Assembly: GCF_900110835.1 (NCBI RefSeq)
Contig: NZ_FOJG01000001.1
Location: 1,127,022 to 1,191,021 of the forward strand
Origin: Chitinophaga arvensicola
Lineage (GTDB): Bacteria; Bacteroidota; Bacteroidia; Chitinophagales; Chitinophagaceae
Length of the DNA stretch: 64,000 nucleotides
Direction: 5' to 3'
Shown: positions 39,601-48,527 of the stretch, in pieces
Layout of the letters: every line of letters begins with the position of its first letter
Numbering within the stretch: position 1 is the first letter of the stretch
The notes under the pieces: generated by a model
Databases searched by the model: none
What the model saw: only the letters and a program-made list of their open reading frames with translations
What the model was told of the DNA's origin: nothing
Made by a program: the position numbers and the translations under genes

Positions 39601-39729
39601 ATGTACTATGTGTTGGAAGAAACACACGTACTGCCTTCTATCAGCTACCTGGCGAAGATCAGAAACAAGGACGCCGCTCCTAAAGCAGAAAAAGCACCTG
39701 CTCACAAGGAAGAAGCGCACCACGCTTAA
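36661..39729 (+). CDS. actB: Alternative complex III subunit B, molybdopterin-like plus iron-sulfur protein
   Basis: Large periplasmic subunit (1,022 residues) combining a molybdopterin-oxidoreductase-like domain without expected cofactor and a ferredoxin-like domain. N-terminal Tat motif RRDFLKYLGF is followed by a lipobox-like AIAASC, suggesting Tat export and lipidation. Four cluster motifs near the C-terminus: CFGCGACTIACQ, CQHCDNAPCENVCP, CIGTRYCANNCP and CSFCVQRLQ with a distal CQQAC. The Thr in CIGT is consistent with one [3Fe-4S] cluster among three [4Fe-4S]. Ends in a His/Ala/Lys tail. Second gene of the operon. Confidence 0.95.
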   Translation: MEQKKYWKGLEELHNTDAHQEIVKNEFSEELPFESEGLLNATTPRRDFLKYLGFTTAAAAIAASCETPVKKAIPYVNKPEEITPGVANYYASSYAIDGEYVPVVVKTREGRPIKMEGNTLSTITQGATSARVQGAVLSLYDTARLRFPSIGGTETTWAELDKQVGAALAGLGGAPVVLLSATLLSPSTKKVIGEFLAKYPNSRHVVYDAVSYSGILQANEASYGKRVVPSYHFENAKSIVSLGADFIGTWLNPVEYARQFAQTRKINAQKPEMSKLFAFESHMSLTGANADERYTHKPSETGAVALALLAAVGGSVTAPAIADKRVADGIKKAAESLKANAGKALVVSGSNDVNVQIIVNAINNIVGANGTTIDFAAPSNYRQGIDSDMTKLVSDMNAGSIGAVLVYGANPAYDYFESQKFAEGLKKVKLAVSFNDRNDETTELCKYIAPDHHFLESWNDAEGRTGYYSFGQPTILPLFKTRAIQDTLLTWSGNATTWADYLKNEWVSKLGGQEAWDKALQDGVVEPATAPALGGASFAGDIAGAAAKINSAKKGGGKLELVLYEKVAIGSGKLANNPWLQEMPDPITRSTWGNYACISNKLAKTYSTQLGDDYEINVEKKVLKVKSNGKEIELPLLIVPGIHPEVIAIAVGYGRGANVGRAAAGIGKNAYPFVSFNGQTFDYFTTDAAADATGAKETVALTQTHNSYEGRPIVKETTLEEFIKNPLEVNEDRRELKKFGPDFRKDATLYPNFSYPGIKWGMSIDLNTCFGCGACTIACQAENNVSVVGKEEVAKAHEMHWIRIDRYFSGDEDNPEVVFQPMLCQHCDNAPCENVCPVGATNHSSEGINQMAYNRCIGTRYCANNCPYKVRRLNWRDWNGADSFENNLYDVADMNDNLTRMVLNPDVVVRSRGVMEKCSFCVQRLQEAKLDAKKAGHPMKDGAAKTACQQACGADAIVFGNINDKNSEIYKIRNEQQVDRMYYVLEETHVLPSISYLAKIRNKDAAPKAEKAPAHKEEAHHA

Positions 39730-39800
39730 TGATCTTAACCGGTAACCGTTAAGAAAAAGACAGAAAAGAACAGAATCTGAGATCATAACAAAAGACAAGG

Positions 39801-39832
39801 GCTAGTAGCTAGAAGCTAGCAGCTAAAAGCTT
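39801..39832 (+). repeat. AGCTA-type short tandem repeats between actB and actC
   Basis: About four to five imperfect copies of an AGCTA-containing unit within 32 bases of the 110-base actB-actC gap. Many units can pair with each other because AGCT is self-complementary. Function unknown. Confidence 0.6.
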
Positions 39833-39839
39833 ATAGAAT

Positions 39840-41276
39840 ATGCATTTAAAATACGAATCCACACTGAGAGAACCTTTGGTTGACGGGGTTAAGGATTATC
39901 ACCAGGTAACGGAAGATATCATTAGTCCCATTGAAGGGAAGCCTGGAAAACTGTGGTATGTAGGCTTTTTTATATCCCTGACACTGTTGGGCTTCGGCGC
40001 ATTTTCAGTGTTCTGGCAGATCTATTTCGGTGTCGGAGTATGGAATCTGAATAAAACCATCGGTTGGGGTTGGGATATTACCAACTTCGTATGGTGGGTA
40101 GGTATCGGTCACGCCGGTACCCTGATCTCCGCGATCCTCCTCCTGTTCCGCCAGGGTTGGCGTACAGGGGTGAACCGTGCAGCAGAAGCGATGACCATCT
40201 TCGCCGTAATGTGTGCCGGTCAGTTCCCGATTATCCACATGGGTCGTGTATGGATGGCGTTCTTTATCCTGCCTTATCCAAATACCCGTGGTCCGGTATG
40301 GGTTAACTTTAACTCTCCGCTCCTCTGGGACGTATTCGCGATCTCTACTTACTTTACCGTTTCCCTGTTGTTCTGGTACTCCGGTCTCCTTCCGGATTTC
40401 GCTACCGTTCGCGACAGAGCTAAAACTAAATTACGCAAGTTATTATACGGTGTAGCAGCTTTCGGCTGGACCGGTTCTACCAAGCACTGGCAACGTCACG
40501 AAGCACTGTCACTTGTACTGGCAGGTTTATCTACTCCACTGGTACTGTCTGTACACACCATTGTATCTTTTGACTTTGCGACGTCTGTAATTCCTGGTTG
40601 GCATACTACCATCTTCCCTCCCTACTTCGTAGCGGGTGCGATCTTCTCCGGATTTGCGATGGTACAAACCCTGCTGATCATTACACGTAAAATATTACAT
40701 CTCGAAGAATACATTACCCTGGGTCACATGGAAGCCATGAACAAGGTAATCGTATTAACGGGTTCCGTAGTAGGTTGCGCTTACCTGACTGAGTTATTCA
40801 TGGCATGGTATGGTGCTAACCCTTACGAATTCGATACTTTCTTCAAATACCGTGCAGCCGGTCCGCTGGGTTGGTCTTACTGGATCATGATGACCTGTAA
40901 CGTAATCACTCCGCAGGTGTTCTGGTTCCGCAAAATGAGAAGAAACGTTGCCGTAACCTTCGTAATGTCTATCATCGTGAACATCGGTATGTGGTTCGAG
41001 CGTTTCGTAATCATCTGTACTTCACTGTACCGCGATTACCTGCCATCCAGCTGGTCATACTATCGTCCGTCCTGGCCTGAAGTAGGTTTCTACATGGGTA
41101 CTTTCGGTCTGTTCTTTACCTGCTTCTTCCTGTTTGCTAAATACTTCCCGGTAATTGCAGTAGCTGAAATCAAGGCTATCCTGAAAACTTCCGGTGAGAA
41201 CTACAAAGAGAAAATGGAAGTTTACGAAGAAGAGAGTGCTGAGAAATTTGCACACGACGTAGCACACGCACACTAA
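39840..41276 (+). CDS. actC: Alternative complex III subunit C, NrfD/PsrC-like quinol site
   Basis: Integral inner-membrane subunit of the NrfD/PsrC family that provides a menaquinol-binding site. The 478-residue protein has about 10 membrane helices (GFFISLTLLGFGAFSVFWQI, WWVGIGHAGTLISAILLLFR, FAVMCAGQFPIIHMGRVW and so on), with the conserved WWVGIGHAGT and FPIIHMGR segments near the quinol pocket and proton path. Hydrophilic ends face the cytoplasm. Placed after actB as in other Bacteroidota. Confidence 0.95.
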   Translation: MHLKYESTLREPLVDGVKDYHQVTEDIISPIEGKPGKLWYVGFFISLTLLGFGAFSVFWQIYFGVGVWNLNKTIGWGWDITNFVWWVGIGHAGTLISAILLLFRQGWRTGVNRAAEAMTIFAVMCAGQFPIIHMGRVWMAFFILPYPNTRGPVWVNFNSPLLWDVFAISTYFTVSLLFWYSGLLPDFATVRDRAKTKLRKLLYGVAAFGWTGSTKHWQRHEALSLVLAGLSTPLVLSVHTIVSFDFATSVIPGWHTTIFPPYFVAGAIFSGFAMVQTLLIITRKILHLEEYITLGHMEAMNKVIVLTGSVVGCAYLTELFMAWYGANPYEFDTFFKYRAAGPLGWSYWIMMTCNVITPQVFWFRKMRRNVAVTFVMSIIVNIGMWFERFVIICTSLYRDYLPSSWSYYRPSWPEVGFYMGTFGLFFTCFFLFAKYFPVIAVAEIKAILKTSGENYKEKMEVYEEESAEKFAHDVAHAH

Positions 41277-41324
41277 AAGACGAATTAAGAGAACTAATTA
41301 CCTGGAATTTGAATTTTTAAATAT

Positions 41325-41921
41325 ATGGCTGTTAAAAAATTTGTTGTAGGCTTGTTTGACGATGAGGCAGTGTTGTTTCCGGCAGTAAAGAAAGTACGCA
41401 CTGCAGGATACAAATTGCACGATGTATACACTCCTTTTCCTATTCACGGCCTCGATCATGCAATGGGTTTAAGAGAAACCAGTCTGCACACAGCCGGTTT
41501 CATATATGGTATCACTGGTACTACTACAGCATTATCCTTCATGAGTTGGGTATTTAATGTAGACTGGCCGCTGAACATCGGTGGTAAGCCACATTTCCCG
41601 CTGCCAGCGTTCATCCCCATCACTTTTGAGCTGACCGTATTATTTGCGGCAGTAGGTATGGTGATGACTTTCTGCTACCTCTGCCAGTTAATGCCTGGGG
41701 TGAAGAAACATATCTTCCATCCAAGACAAACGGACGATAAGTTTGTAATGGTAATAGAGCTGACAGAAAAAACCAATGCGGAAGAAGTAAAAACCTTCCT
41801 CGCTGCTGCAGGTGCACAGGATATCAATGAGCAGAAAGCTGAAGCAGGATGGTGGTTCGGAAGATATGATAAGGACGATGAGCCTTATCTCCGTAAGATT
41901 CAGACCGCAGCAAACGCTTAA
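41325..41921 (+). CDS. actD: Alternative complex III subunit D (DUF3341)
   Basis: Membrane subunit of alternative complex III, DUF3341 family, 198 residues. N-terminal cytoplasmic domain (KKFVVGLFDDEAVLFPAVK, YTPFPIHGLDHAMGLRET), two membrane helices (FIYGITGTTTALSFMSWVF and FIPITFELTVLFAAVGMVM), then a C-terminal soluble domain with ferredoxin-fold-like VMVIELTEKTNAEEV. No cofactor motif; structural role. Confidence 0.94.
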   Translation: MAVKKFVVGLFDDEAVLFPAVKKVRTAGYKLHDVYTPFPIHGLDHAMGLRETSLHTAGFIYGITGTTTALSFMSWVFNVDWPLNIGGKPHFPLPAFIPITFELTVLFAAVGMVMTFCYLCQLMPGVKKHIFHPRQTDDKFVMVIELTEKTNAEEVKTFLAAAGAQDINEQKAEAGWWFGRYDKDDEPYLRKIQTAANA

Positions 41922-42004
41922 TTATAATAACAGCTAAAACATACCGTTGCGACATTAGGATTTGAGCAAGCAAGAACTAATGAAAGCTAGATAAATAATT
42001 TCTG

Positions 42005-42610
42005 ATGAAAAGGACTTCCAACATATTGATTGTAGCCGCATTGGCAACTGGAGCTTTCCTGGCAGCCTGTAACAGAGGGGAGCATAACAGAAAGCCCGGC
42101 AGGATTTATATGCCAGACATGTATGAATCCCGTGCGTATGAATTTTACAGTGCTCGTTTGTCAGGCCTGAAGCCAGTGGAAGGAACAGTAAAAAGAGGTG
42201 AACTTTTGCCATACCATCTGAAAGAATCAGATACGGCACTGGCTAATCTGGTGAAGAATCCATTAACGATTACGGATGCCGATCTGAAAGAAGGCGGACG
42301 TTTATTTAATATCTACTGTGGTATCTGTCATGGTACTGCTTTAGATGGTAATGGTCCACTGTACAAAGGTGGGGATGGACCATACCCTGCAGCTCCTGCC
42401 AACCTGGTTGCCGGTGCAAAATCCGGTTACACAGAAGGCCGTCTGTTCCATGTAATGACCTACGGTTATAACATGATGGGTAGTTACGCCAGTCAGCTCG
42501 ACAGAGAGCAACGCTGGAAGATTGCTGCTTATATCAGAAGCAAACAGCCAGGTGCTGCCGCCCCGTCTGCCGCTCCTGCTAAGGATAGTAGTGCTGTTGC
42601 AGCTAAATAA
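42005..42610 (+). CDS. actE: Alternative complex III subunit E, monoheme cytochrome c lipoprotein
   Basis: Periplasmic monoheme cytochrome c of alternative complex III, 201 residues. Signal ending in a lipobox (ATGAFLAAC, Cys at residue 22) makes it a lipoprotein. Heme site YCGICHG; the likely axial Met lies in YNMMGSYASQ. The MPDMYES segment near the N-terminus is typical of the subunit. Probably the electron exit toward oxidase subunit II, encoded just downstream. The tail is Ala/Pro-rich. Confidence 0.95.
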   Translation: MKRTSNILIVAALATGAFLAACNRGEHNRKPGRIYMPDMYESRAYEFYSARLSGLKPVEGTVKRGELLPYHLKESDTALANLVKNPLTITDADLKEGGRLFNIYCGICHGTALDGNGPLYKGGDGPYPAAPANLVAGAKSGYTEGRLFHVMTYGYNMMGSYASQLDREQRWKIAAYIRSKQPGAAAPSAAPAKDSSAVAAK

Positions 42611-42653
42611 ATGAGTTAAACTGAATTTCAATCAAGTATTTTAATATACAGTA

Positions 42654-43859
42654 ATGAAAGACCAATTTGTAGTACCGGCAAGATTAAAAAAGACCAGCTT
42701 CGTGTTAATGGGCGTGGGCTTGCTGACGTTATTGATCGGATTAATTGCGTTTCAAGGTGAGAACGCGACACGGTTTTGGGCCGGTCTGTTGCAAAACAGC
42801 AGCTTCTTTTTGCTGATTACATTGGCGAGCACATTCTTTATAGCTGCTACTACCCTGGCACATGGTGGCTGGCAGATTGCTTTCCGCCGTGTACCTGAAG
42901 CGATTTCAATGGCCGTGCCTGTTCTGGCCGCCATCTTATTTGTAGTGGTGATGATCCTCGTTTTCGGTGGTAAAGAAGATATCTACCACTGGGTAAACGC
43001 TCACCACGTAGCAGAAGATAAAATCCTGACCTGGAAATCCGCTTTCCTGAATAAAGGATTCTTTACCGTTGCTACCATCCTGACACTGGGCCTCTGGATA
43101 TTCTTTACCCTGAAGCTCCGTAAAATGTCTATCGAAGAAGATGGATGGGATCTGCGCCCTGAAACAGGCCGTAAATTACTCTGGAGAAATACCGTTGTAT
43201 GCGGTGGCTTCCTGGTAGTATTTACCCTGAGCGTTGGTTCTACCACTCCATGGATCTGGTTAATGAGCATCGATGCACACTGGTTCTCTACCATGTACAG
43301 CTGGTACACTTTCGCCAGTACCTGGGTATCCGGTCTGTCCCTGATTGCACTGTTCGTTGTATATCTCAAGAAACATGGTTACCTGACCTACGTGACAGAA
43401 GAACACCTGCACGATCTGGGTAAATTCATGTTCGCTTTCAGTATCTTCTGGACTTACCTCTGGTTCTCCCAGTACATGCTGATCTGGTACGCCAACATGC
43501 CGGAAGAAACTGAATACTTCCAGCCGCGTGTTTGGGGCCAGTGGAGACCAATTTTCTTCCTGAACCTCCTGATCAACTTTGTTACACCGTTACTGTTCCT
43601 GATGAAAAGGGACACCAAACGTAACTATACTGCTATCGTTTTCATCGCTATCGTGATCATCTTCGGTCACTGGCTGGATTTCTGGCAGATGGTGTATCCA
43701 GGTACCGTTAAGACCCTGGTATTCCCTTGGTACGAATTCGGACTCGGACTTGGTTTCGTAGGACTGATTATTTTCCTGGTATCCAATGCACTGACTAAAG
43801 CTGCACTGGTTCCGAAAAATCACCCTTACCTGAAAGAAAGTATCGTTCACCACACCTAA
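42654..43859 (+). CDS. actF: Alternative complex III subunit F, quinol:cytochrome c oxidoreductase membrane subunit
   Basis: Second NrfD-like integral membrane subunit, paralogous to ActC, 401 residues with about 10 helices (FVLMGVGLLTLLIGLIAF, FAFSIFWTYLWFSQYMLIWY, FLNLLINFVTPLLFLMKR). The FSQYMLIWYANMPEET segment is characteristic of this subunit. Together with ActC it forms the membrane core. 63 bases before coxB. Confidence 0.95.
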   Translation: MKDQFVVPARLKKTSFVLMGVGLLTLLIGLIAFQGENATRFWAGLLQNSSFFLLITLASTFFIAATTLAHGGWQIAFRRVPEAISMAVPVLAAILFVVVMILVFGGKEDIYHWVNAHHVAEDKILTWKSAFLNKGFFTVATILTLGLWIFFTLKLRKMSIEEDGWDLRPETGRKLLWRNTVVCGGFLVVFTLSVGSTTPWIWLMSIDAHWFSTMYSWYTFASTWVSGLSLIALFVVYLKKHGYLTYVTEEHLHDLGKFMFAFSIFWTYLWFSQYMLIWYANMPEETEYFQPRVWGQWRPIFFLNLLINFVTPLLFLMKRDTKRNYTAIVFIAIVIIFGHWLDFWQMVYPGTVKTLVFPWYEFGLGLGFVGLIIFLVSNALTKAALVPKNHPYLKESIVHHT

Positions 43860-43922
43860 TTGGGTGAGAAAGGAGATTAGGCAATAGAAAAGCATTAGAT
43901 AACTTAATTATTTCATATAGCA

Positions 43923-44966
43923 ATGTCAGGATTTTTAGCAGTCTTAGTTGTTGTTCTCATATTCATAGTCATCTTCCAGATTGCGAAGGCGAGCGAATAT
44001 GTGTCCATATTGAAGGGAGAAAAGAAAGCGCGCGAGCAAAGTAACCGTATTAATGGTTTCATGCTGATTGCATTCCTGGTGCTGGGGCTTATAGGAGTGT
44101 ACTGGTGTAACGATTTGCTGAAAGGCAAGATCCTCGGCGAATCCGCTTCAGAACAGGGCGAAGGCGTAGACACCCTTATTTACGTAACACTGGCCATTAC
44201 TGGTGTGGTATTCGTTATTACCCAGATCGCGTTATTTTGGTTTGCATTTAAATACCAGGAAAAAGAAGGCCGTAAAGCATTCTACTTCCCGCATAATAAT
44301 AAACTGGAAGTTATCTGGACCGTTATCCCGGCTATTGCCTTAACCATTCTGGTGGCATTTGGTCTGAAACATTGGTTCCAGCTGACTTCAGAAGCACCGA
44401 AAGATGCTGCTGTAGTGGAAATCACCGGTAAACAGTTTAACTGGATCTTCCGTTATCCTGGAAAAGATGGTGCCCTCGGCCGCCGCGATTTCACTAAAAT
44501 CGATCCTGCTGCAGGTAACGAACTCGGTCTGGACTGGAACGATCCGCTGAACAAGGACGACTTTATGCCTACCGAAATGCACCTGGTAGTTGGTAAACCA
44601 GTGAAACTGGTAATCGGCTCCCGCGATGTAATCCACGATGTGGGCTTACCTCACTTCCGTATGAAAATGGATGCGGTACCTGGTATTCCTACTACCCTGT
44701 GGTTTACACCTAAGTATACTACCAAACAAATGAAAGAGAAAACCGGTAACGCGGATTTCACTTACGAGATTTCCTGCGACCAGATGTGTGGTAGCGGTCA
44801 CTACTCTATGAGAGGCGTGATTGTTGTGGAAACTCAGGAAGAATACGACAAATGGGTGGCAGGACAGAAATCAACTTACAGCCTGACACATGCAGACACC
44901 GCAGCTCCTGCCGGCGAAGCCAAAGCAGATAGCACACAAAAAACGGTAGCTGCTAATATCAAGTAA
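43923..44966 (+). CDS. coxB: Cytochrome c oxidase subunit II
   Basis: Oxidase subunit that accepts electrons at the dinuclear CuA centre. The 347-residue protein has three hydrophobic segments before the cupredoxin domain, which carries the CuA ligand set: His in IHDVGLPHFRMKMDAVPG and CDQMCGSGHYSM (two Cys, His, Met). No CxxCH follows, so there is no fused cytochrome c and the enzyme is aa3-like rather than caa3; ActE or ActA probably feeds it directly. The C-terminus ends in an Ala/Lys tail. Confidence 0.96.
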   Translation: MSGFLAVLVVVLIFIVIFQIAKASEYVSILKGEKKAREQSNRINGFMLIAFLVLGLIGVYWCNDLLKGKILGESASEQGEGVDTLIYVTLAITGVVFVITQIALFWFAFKYQEKEGRKAFYFPHNNKLEVIWTVIPAIALTILVAFGLKHWFQLTSEAPKDAAVVEITGKQFNWIFRYPGKDGALGRRDFTKIDPAAGNELGLDWNDPLNKDDFMPTEMHLVVGKPVKLVIGSRDVIHDVGLPHFRMKMDAVPGIPTTLWFTPKYTTKQMKEKTGNADFTYEISCDQMCGSGHYSMRGVIVVETQEEYDKWVAGQKSTYSLTHADTAAPAGEAKADSTQKTVAANIK

Positions 44967-45077
44967 GCTGTAATTTTGGTAGAAGAATTTTTGACGGAGT
45001 ACAATTAAAAACAATAAAGACAAACTGACAAACGACGATACTTCCCGGGCGTTAGTTTATAATAAACCGAACCGATT

Positions 45078-46889
45078 ATGAGTAACGAAGCAACATTGCA
45101 CAGTCAACAGGAGGTAATGCACGGAGCGCATGATCATCATGATCATGAGCACCACCATGAAGACAGTTTCATCTCGAAATATGTGTTCAGCATGGATCAC
45201 AAAATGATCGCCAAACAATTCCTGATTACTGGTATCGTTTGGGCTATCATTGGTGCTTTCTTCTCTGTACTGTTCCGTTTGCAACTTGGTTTCCCTGATG
45301 CCACTTTCCCCTGGCTGGAAAGTATCCTGGGTCATTGGGCTAAAGGTGGCCGCATTTCCGCGGAAGCTTACTATGCACTCGTAACGATGCACGGTACCAT
45401 CCTTGTATTCTTTGTATTAACAGCCGGCTTGAGCGGTACCTTCTCCAACCTGCTGATTCCTTTGCAGGTAGGTGCACGCGATATGGCCTCTCCTTTTATG
45501 AACTGCCTGAGCTACTGGTTTTTCTTCCTGGCTAGCCTGGTAATGATGGCATCCCTGTTCGTTCAAACAGGTCCTGCTTCCGGTGGATGGACGATGTACC
45601 CGCCACTGAGTGCACTGGGAGATGCTTCCATCGGTTCTAAAATTGGTGTGGATCTGTGGTTGACCAGTATGGCACTGTTTGTTGTTTCTCAGCTGCTGGG
45701 TGGTCTGAACTACATCTCTACTCTGCTGAATATGCGTACCAAAGGTATGGCTATGACTAAAATGCCATTAACCATCTGGTCTTTCTTCTTTACCGCTGTA
45801 TTAGGCGTACTGTCTTTCCCTGTACTGCTGTCAGGTTTCATCCTGCTGCTCATGGATCGTCACGCTGGTACCAGCTTCTACCTCTCCGATATCTTTATCG
45901 CAGGTAAAGCACTGGCAAACGAAGGTGGTAGCGCTATTCTCTATCAACATTTATTCTGGTTCTTAGGTCACCCTGAGGTATATATCATCATCCTCCCAGC
46001 GATGGGTATGGTTTCTGAAGTATTGGCAGTAAGTTCCCGCAAACCAATCTTCGGTTACCTGGCGATGATCGGTTCCCTGTTCGCTATCTGTATCCTGGCC
46101 TTCCTGGTTTGGGCGCACCATATGTTCGTAACAGGTCTGAATCCGTTCCTGGGTGCATTCTTCGTACTCTTAACCTTATTGATCGCGGTTCCATCTGCCA
46201 TCAAGGTATTTAACTGGATCACTACGATCTGGAAGGGTAATATCAACTTTACGCCTGCTTCCCTGTTCTCTATCGGTTTCGTGAGCACTTTCATCTCCGG
46301 TGGTTTAACAGGTATCTGGTTAGGTAACTCTTCTATCGATATTCACCTGCATGATACCATGTTCGTAATTGCCCACTTCCACATTGTAATGGGGGTATCT
46401 GCGTTCTTCGGTATGTTTGCCGGTATCTACCACTGGTTCCCTAAAATGTACGGCCGCTTCATGAATAACACCATCGGTTATATCCACTTCTGGGTAACCA
46501 TGATCGGTGCTTACCTGATCTTCTGGCCTATGCACTACGAAGGTATGGCGGGTATGCCAAGAAGATACTATGATGTATCCGGCTGGGCATCCTTCAAACA
46601 GTTCGGTGGTCTGAACGAATTCATTACCATCGTGGTAATCCTGGTATTTGCCGTACAGTTACTGTTTGTGTTCAACTTCTTCTACAGCATTTTCAAAGGT
46701 AGAAAGATGACCAATCAGAACCCATGGAACGCAACTACCCTGGAATGGACTACACCAATTCATGCCGGTCACGGTAACTGGCCTGGTGAAATTCCTGAAG
46801 TTTACCGTTGGGCTTACGATTACAGCAAGGATGGAAGAGATTTCATCCCGCAAACAGAGCCGATTGGTCCTAACGAATCAGCGCACTAA
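45078..46889 (+). CDS. coxA: Cytochrome c oxidase subunit I
   Basis: Catalytic heme-copper subunit that reduces O2 and pumps protons. The 603-residue protein has 12 or more membrane helices. A-type signature FWFLGHPEVYIIILPAMG with CuB His and HPEVY Tyr; HHMFVTG (CuB His pair); HFHIVMG with the heme ligands. The N-terminus carries a histidine-rich cytoplasmic stretch (HDHHDHEHHHED) before helix 1, not part of the catalytic core and possibly metal-binding. A hairpin after its stop may partly end transcription. Confidence 0.97.
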   Translation: MSNEATLHSQQEVMHGAHDHHDHEHHHEDSFISKYVFSMDHKMIAKQFLITGIVWAIIGAFFSVLFRLQLGFPDATFPWLESILGHWAKGGRISAEAYYALVTMHGTILVFFVLTAGLSGTFSNLLIPLQVGARDMASPFMNCLSYWFFFLASLVMMASLFVQTGPASGGWTMYPPLSALGDASIGSKIGVDLWLTSMALFVVSQLLGGLNYISTLLNMRTKGMAMTKMPLTIWSFFFTAVLGVLSFPVLLSGFILLLMDRHAGTSFYLSDIFIAGKALANEGGSAILYQHLFWFLGHPEVYIIILPAMGMVSEVLAVSSRKPIFGYLAMIGSLFAICILAFLVWAHHMFVTGLNPFLGAFFVLLTLLIAVPSAIKVFNWITTIWKGNINFTPASLFSIGFVSTFISGGLTGIWLGNSSIDIHLHDTMFVIAHFHIVMGVSAFFGMFAGIYHWFPKMYGRFMNNTIGYIHFWVTMIGAYLIFWPMHYEGMAGMPRRYYDVSGWASFKQFGGLNEFITIVVILVFAVQLLFVFNFFYSIFKGRKMTNQNPWNATTLEWTTPIHAGHGNWPGEIPEVYRWAYDYSKDGRDFIPQTEPIGPNESAH

Positions 46890-46902
46890 AATATAAATCC
46901 AG

Positions 46903-46952
46903 CATTCCGGCAGAAAGATGCCTTTCCAATGAAAAATCTTTCTTCCGGGATG
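46903..46952 (+). terminator. Hairpin after coxA
   Basis: 16-base stem (CATTCCGGCAGAAAGA / TCTTTCTTCCGGGATG) with one wobble and one mismatch. The T-run is poor, so it may be an attenuator or RNA-stability element separating act-cox from the ctaB group. Confidence 0.5.
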
Positions 46953-46971
46953 TTGTTCACTGTGATGTTTG

Positions 46972-46999
46972 TAAATTTGTTCCGGACTTAAAACCGGAA
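46972..46999 (+). promoter_or_regulatory. Probable internal promoter and leader hairpin of ctaB
   Basis: TAAATTTG (46972-46979) matches the -7 element. Just downstream, TTCCGG (46980-46985) and CCGGAA (46994-46999) would form a hairpin at the very 5' end of the transcript. Confidence 0.4.
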
Positions 47000-47015
47000 T
47001 GTGGCTAGAAATAAA

Positions 47016-47915
47016 ATGTTGCAAGAAAACTCCATAAAATTGTCGTCGTCATATGCGCTAGCAAGCAAGGTGAAGGATTATTCTCAGCTAATGAAGTTTA
47101 ATCTCACCTTTATGGTGGTATTTTCATCTGTAGTAGGCTATCTGCTTGTGCCTGGCGTGGAGTTTAACTTAATAAAAGTTCTTTTATTATTTGCTGGTGG
47201 TTTGCTGGTTTCCGGATCAGCCAATACCATTAATCAGATCTGGGAGAAGAATACGGATAAACTGATGGCCCGCACCGCTGTCCGTCCATTGCCTTCAGGG
47301 CGTATGCACGACAACGAAGCGATTGCCCTGGCAGTGATCACCGGGATAGCAGGTATCTTCGTAATGGGATATTGCTTTAACTGGTTATCTGCTATACTCA
47401 GCCTGGTTTCCCTGGTGTTATACGGTTTTGTATACACGCCCTGGAAAAAATGGAATTCCCTCGCCGTACTGGTAGGTGCAATTCCTGGCGCTATGCCTCC
47501 GTTGATCGGTTGGGCAGCTGGCGCCGATAACCTGGCGGAAGGCGGTTGGTCTTTATTCGCAATCCAGTTTCTGTGGCAATTCCCGCATTTCTGGGCCATC
47601 GCCTGGATTGCGTATAAAGATTATGCAAAAGCAGGTTTTAAAATGCTGCCTGGTAGCGGAGAACCCAACAAGTACACGGCCATTCAGGCTGCTATGTACA
47701 CCCTGTTGCTGATTCCTGCCGGTGTTGCACCTTACCTGCTGAAAATTACTGGAAGCATTTCGGCAATAGTGGCCATTCTGGCGGGTATTTTCTTCCTTTA
47801 CAGGGCAGTTAACCTGTACAGAAAGAATGATGTTCCTGCAGCGAGAAAGCTCATGTTCGGATCTTATATTTATCTGACAATTGTTCAGCTGGTACAACTA
47901 CTGGACAAAGCTTAA
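47016..47915 (+). CDS. ctaB: Protoheme IX farnesyltransferase
   Basis: UbiA-type integral membrane enzyme that farnesylates heme b to heme O, the precursor of heme A for the oxidase encoded here. About 299 residues from ATG 47016 (MLQENSIKL); a GTG at 47001 is also possible. Conserved prenyltransferase motif in NTINQIWEKNTDKLMARTA followed by RPLPSGR, and a second aspartate region near AYKDYAKAGFKMLP. About nine membrane helices. Starts the second half of the oxidase block, 18 bases before a subunit III gene. Confidence 0.95.
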   Translation: MLQENSIKLSSSYALASKVKDYSQLMKFNLTFMVVFSSVVGYLLVPGVEFNLIKVLLLFAGGLLVSGSANTINQIWEKNTDKLMARTAVRPLPSGRMHDNEAIALAVITGIAGIFVMGYCFNWLSAILSLVSLVLYGFVYTPWKKWNSLAVLVGAIPGAMPPLIGWAAGADNLAEGGWSLFAIQFLWQFPHFWAIAWIAYKDYAKAGFKMLPGSGEPNKYTAIQAAMYTLLLIPAGVAPYLLKITGSISAIVAILAGIFFLYRAVNLYRKNDVPAARKLMFGSYIYLTIVQLVQLLDKA

Positions 47916-47933
47916 AATGAAATCGGAGGAGAG

Positions 47934-48500
47934 ATGGATACTATGACATTAGAACAACGTAAGAAAATACATCCGCATAAATATTCCCTATGGATTGCTA
48001 TGGGTAGCATCACCATGATGTTTATCGGGTTTACCAGCGCTTACATTGTTAAAAGATCCCAGGCAAATTGGCTGGCATTTGAACTGCCGCATATTTTCTG
48101 GATATCCACTGCCGTAATTTTAACCAGCAGCTTAACCATTCACCTGGCTTTAAAGCAGTTTAAAGAAAGGAATATGCAGCGTTACAAGCAACTGATCACC
48201 CTTACCGCAGTATTGGGTGTAGTGTTTGCAGCCTGCCAGTGGATCGGATTTTCACAATTGAAATCTGCGGGACTGCCCCTCAACGGGCCCGTTTCCGCTT
48301 CATTTATTTATGTTATCGTAGGAGTGCACATGCTGCACGTACTGGGTGGTGTAGTTGCATTACTCGTTATGTTTGGCAGGGCTTACAGAACCCGTGTACG
48401 CACCTATAGTCCAGTTCCCATTGAAGTTGCCGCTACATACTGGCATTTCGTGGATGTACTGTGGATTTACCTGTTAATTTTTTTAAGTATCGCCAGATAA
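47934..48500 (+). CDS. Cytochrome c oxidase subunit III family protein (first copy)
   Basis: Heme-copper oxidase subunit III family, 188 residues with five membrane helices, the short bacterial form. Recognised by FIYVIVGVHMLHVLGGVVAL and the terminal TYWHFVDVLWIYLLIFL, both standard subunit III motifs. A second subunit III gene follows after 27 bases; tandem subunit III genes are frequent in Bacteroidota aa3 operons. Confidence 0.93.
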   Translation: MDTMTLEQRKKIHPHKYSLWIAMGSITMMFIGFTSAYIVKRSQANWLAFELPHIFWISTAVILTSSLTIHLALKQFKERNMQRYKQLITLTAVLGVVFAACQWIGFSQLKSAGLPLNGPVSASFIYVIVGVHMLHVLGGVVALLVMFGRAYRTRVRTYSPVPIEVAATYWHFVDVLWIYLLIFLSIAR

Positions 48501-48527
48501 ACTTTGTAAAATTTTATAAAACTAACA

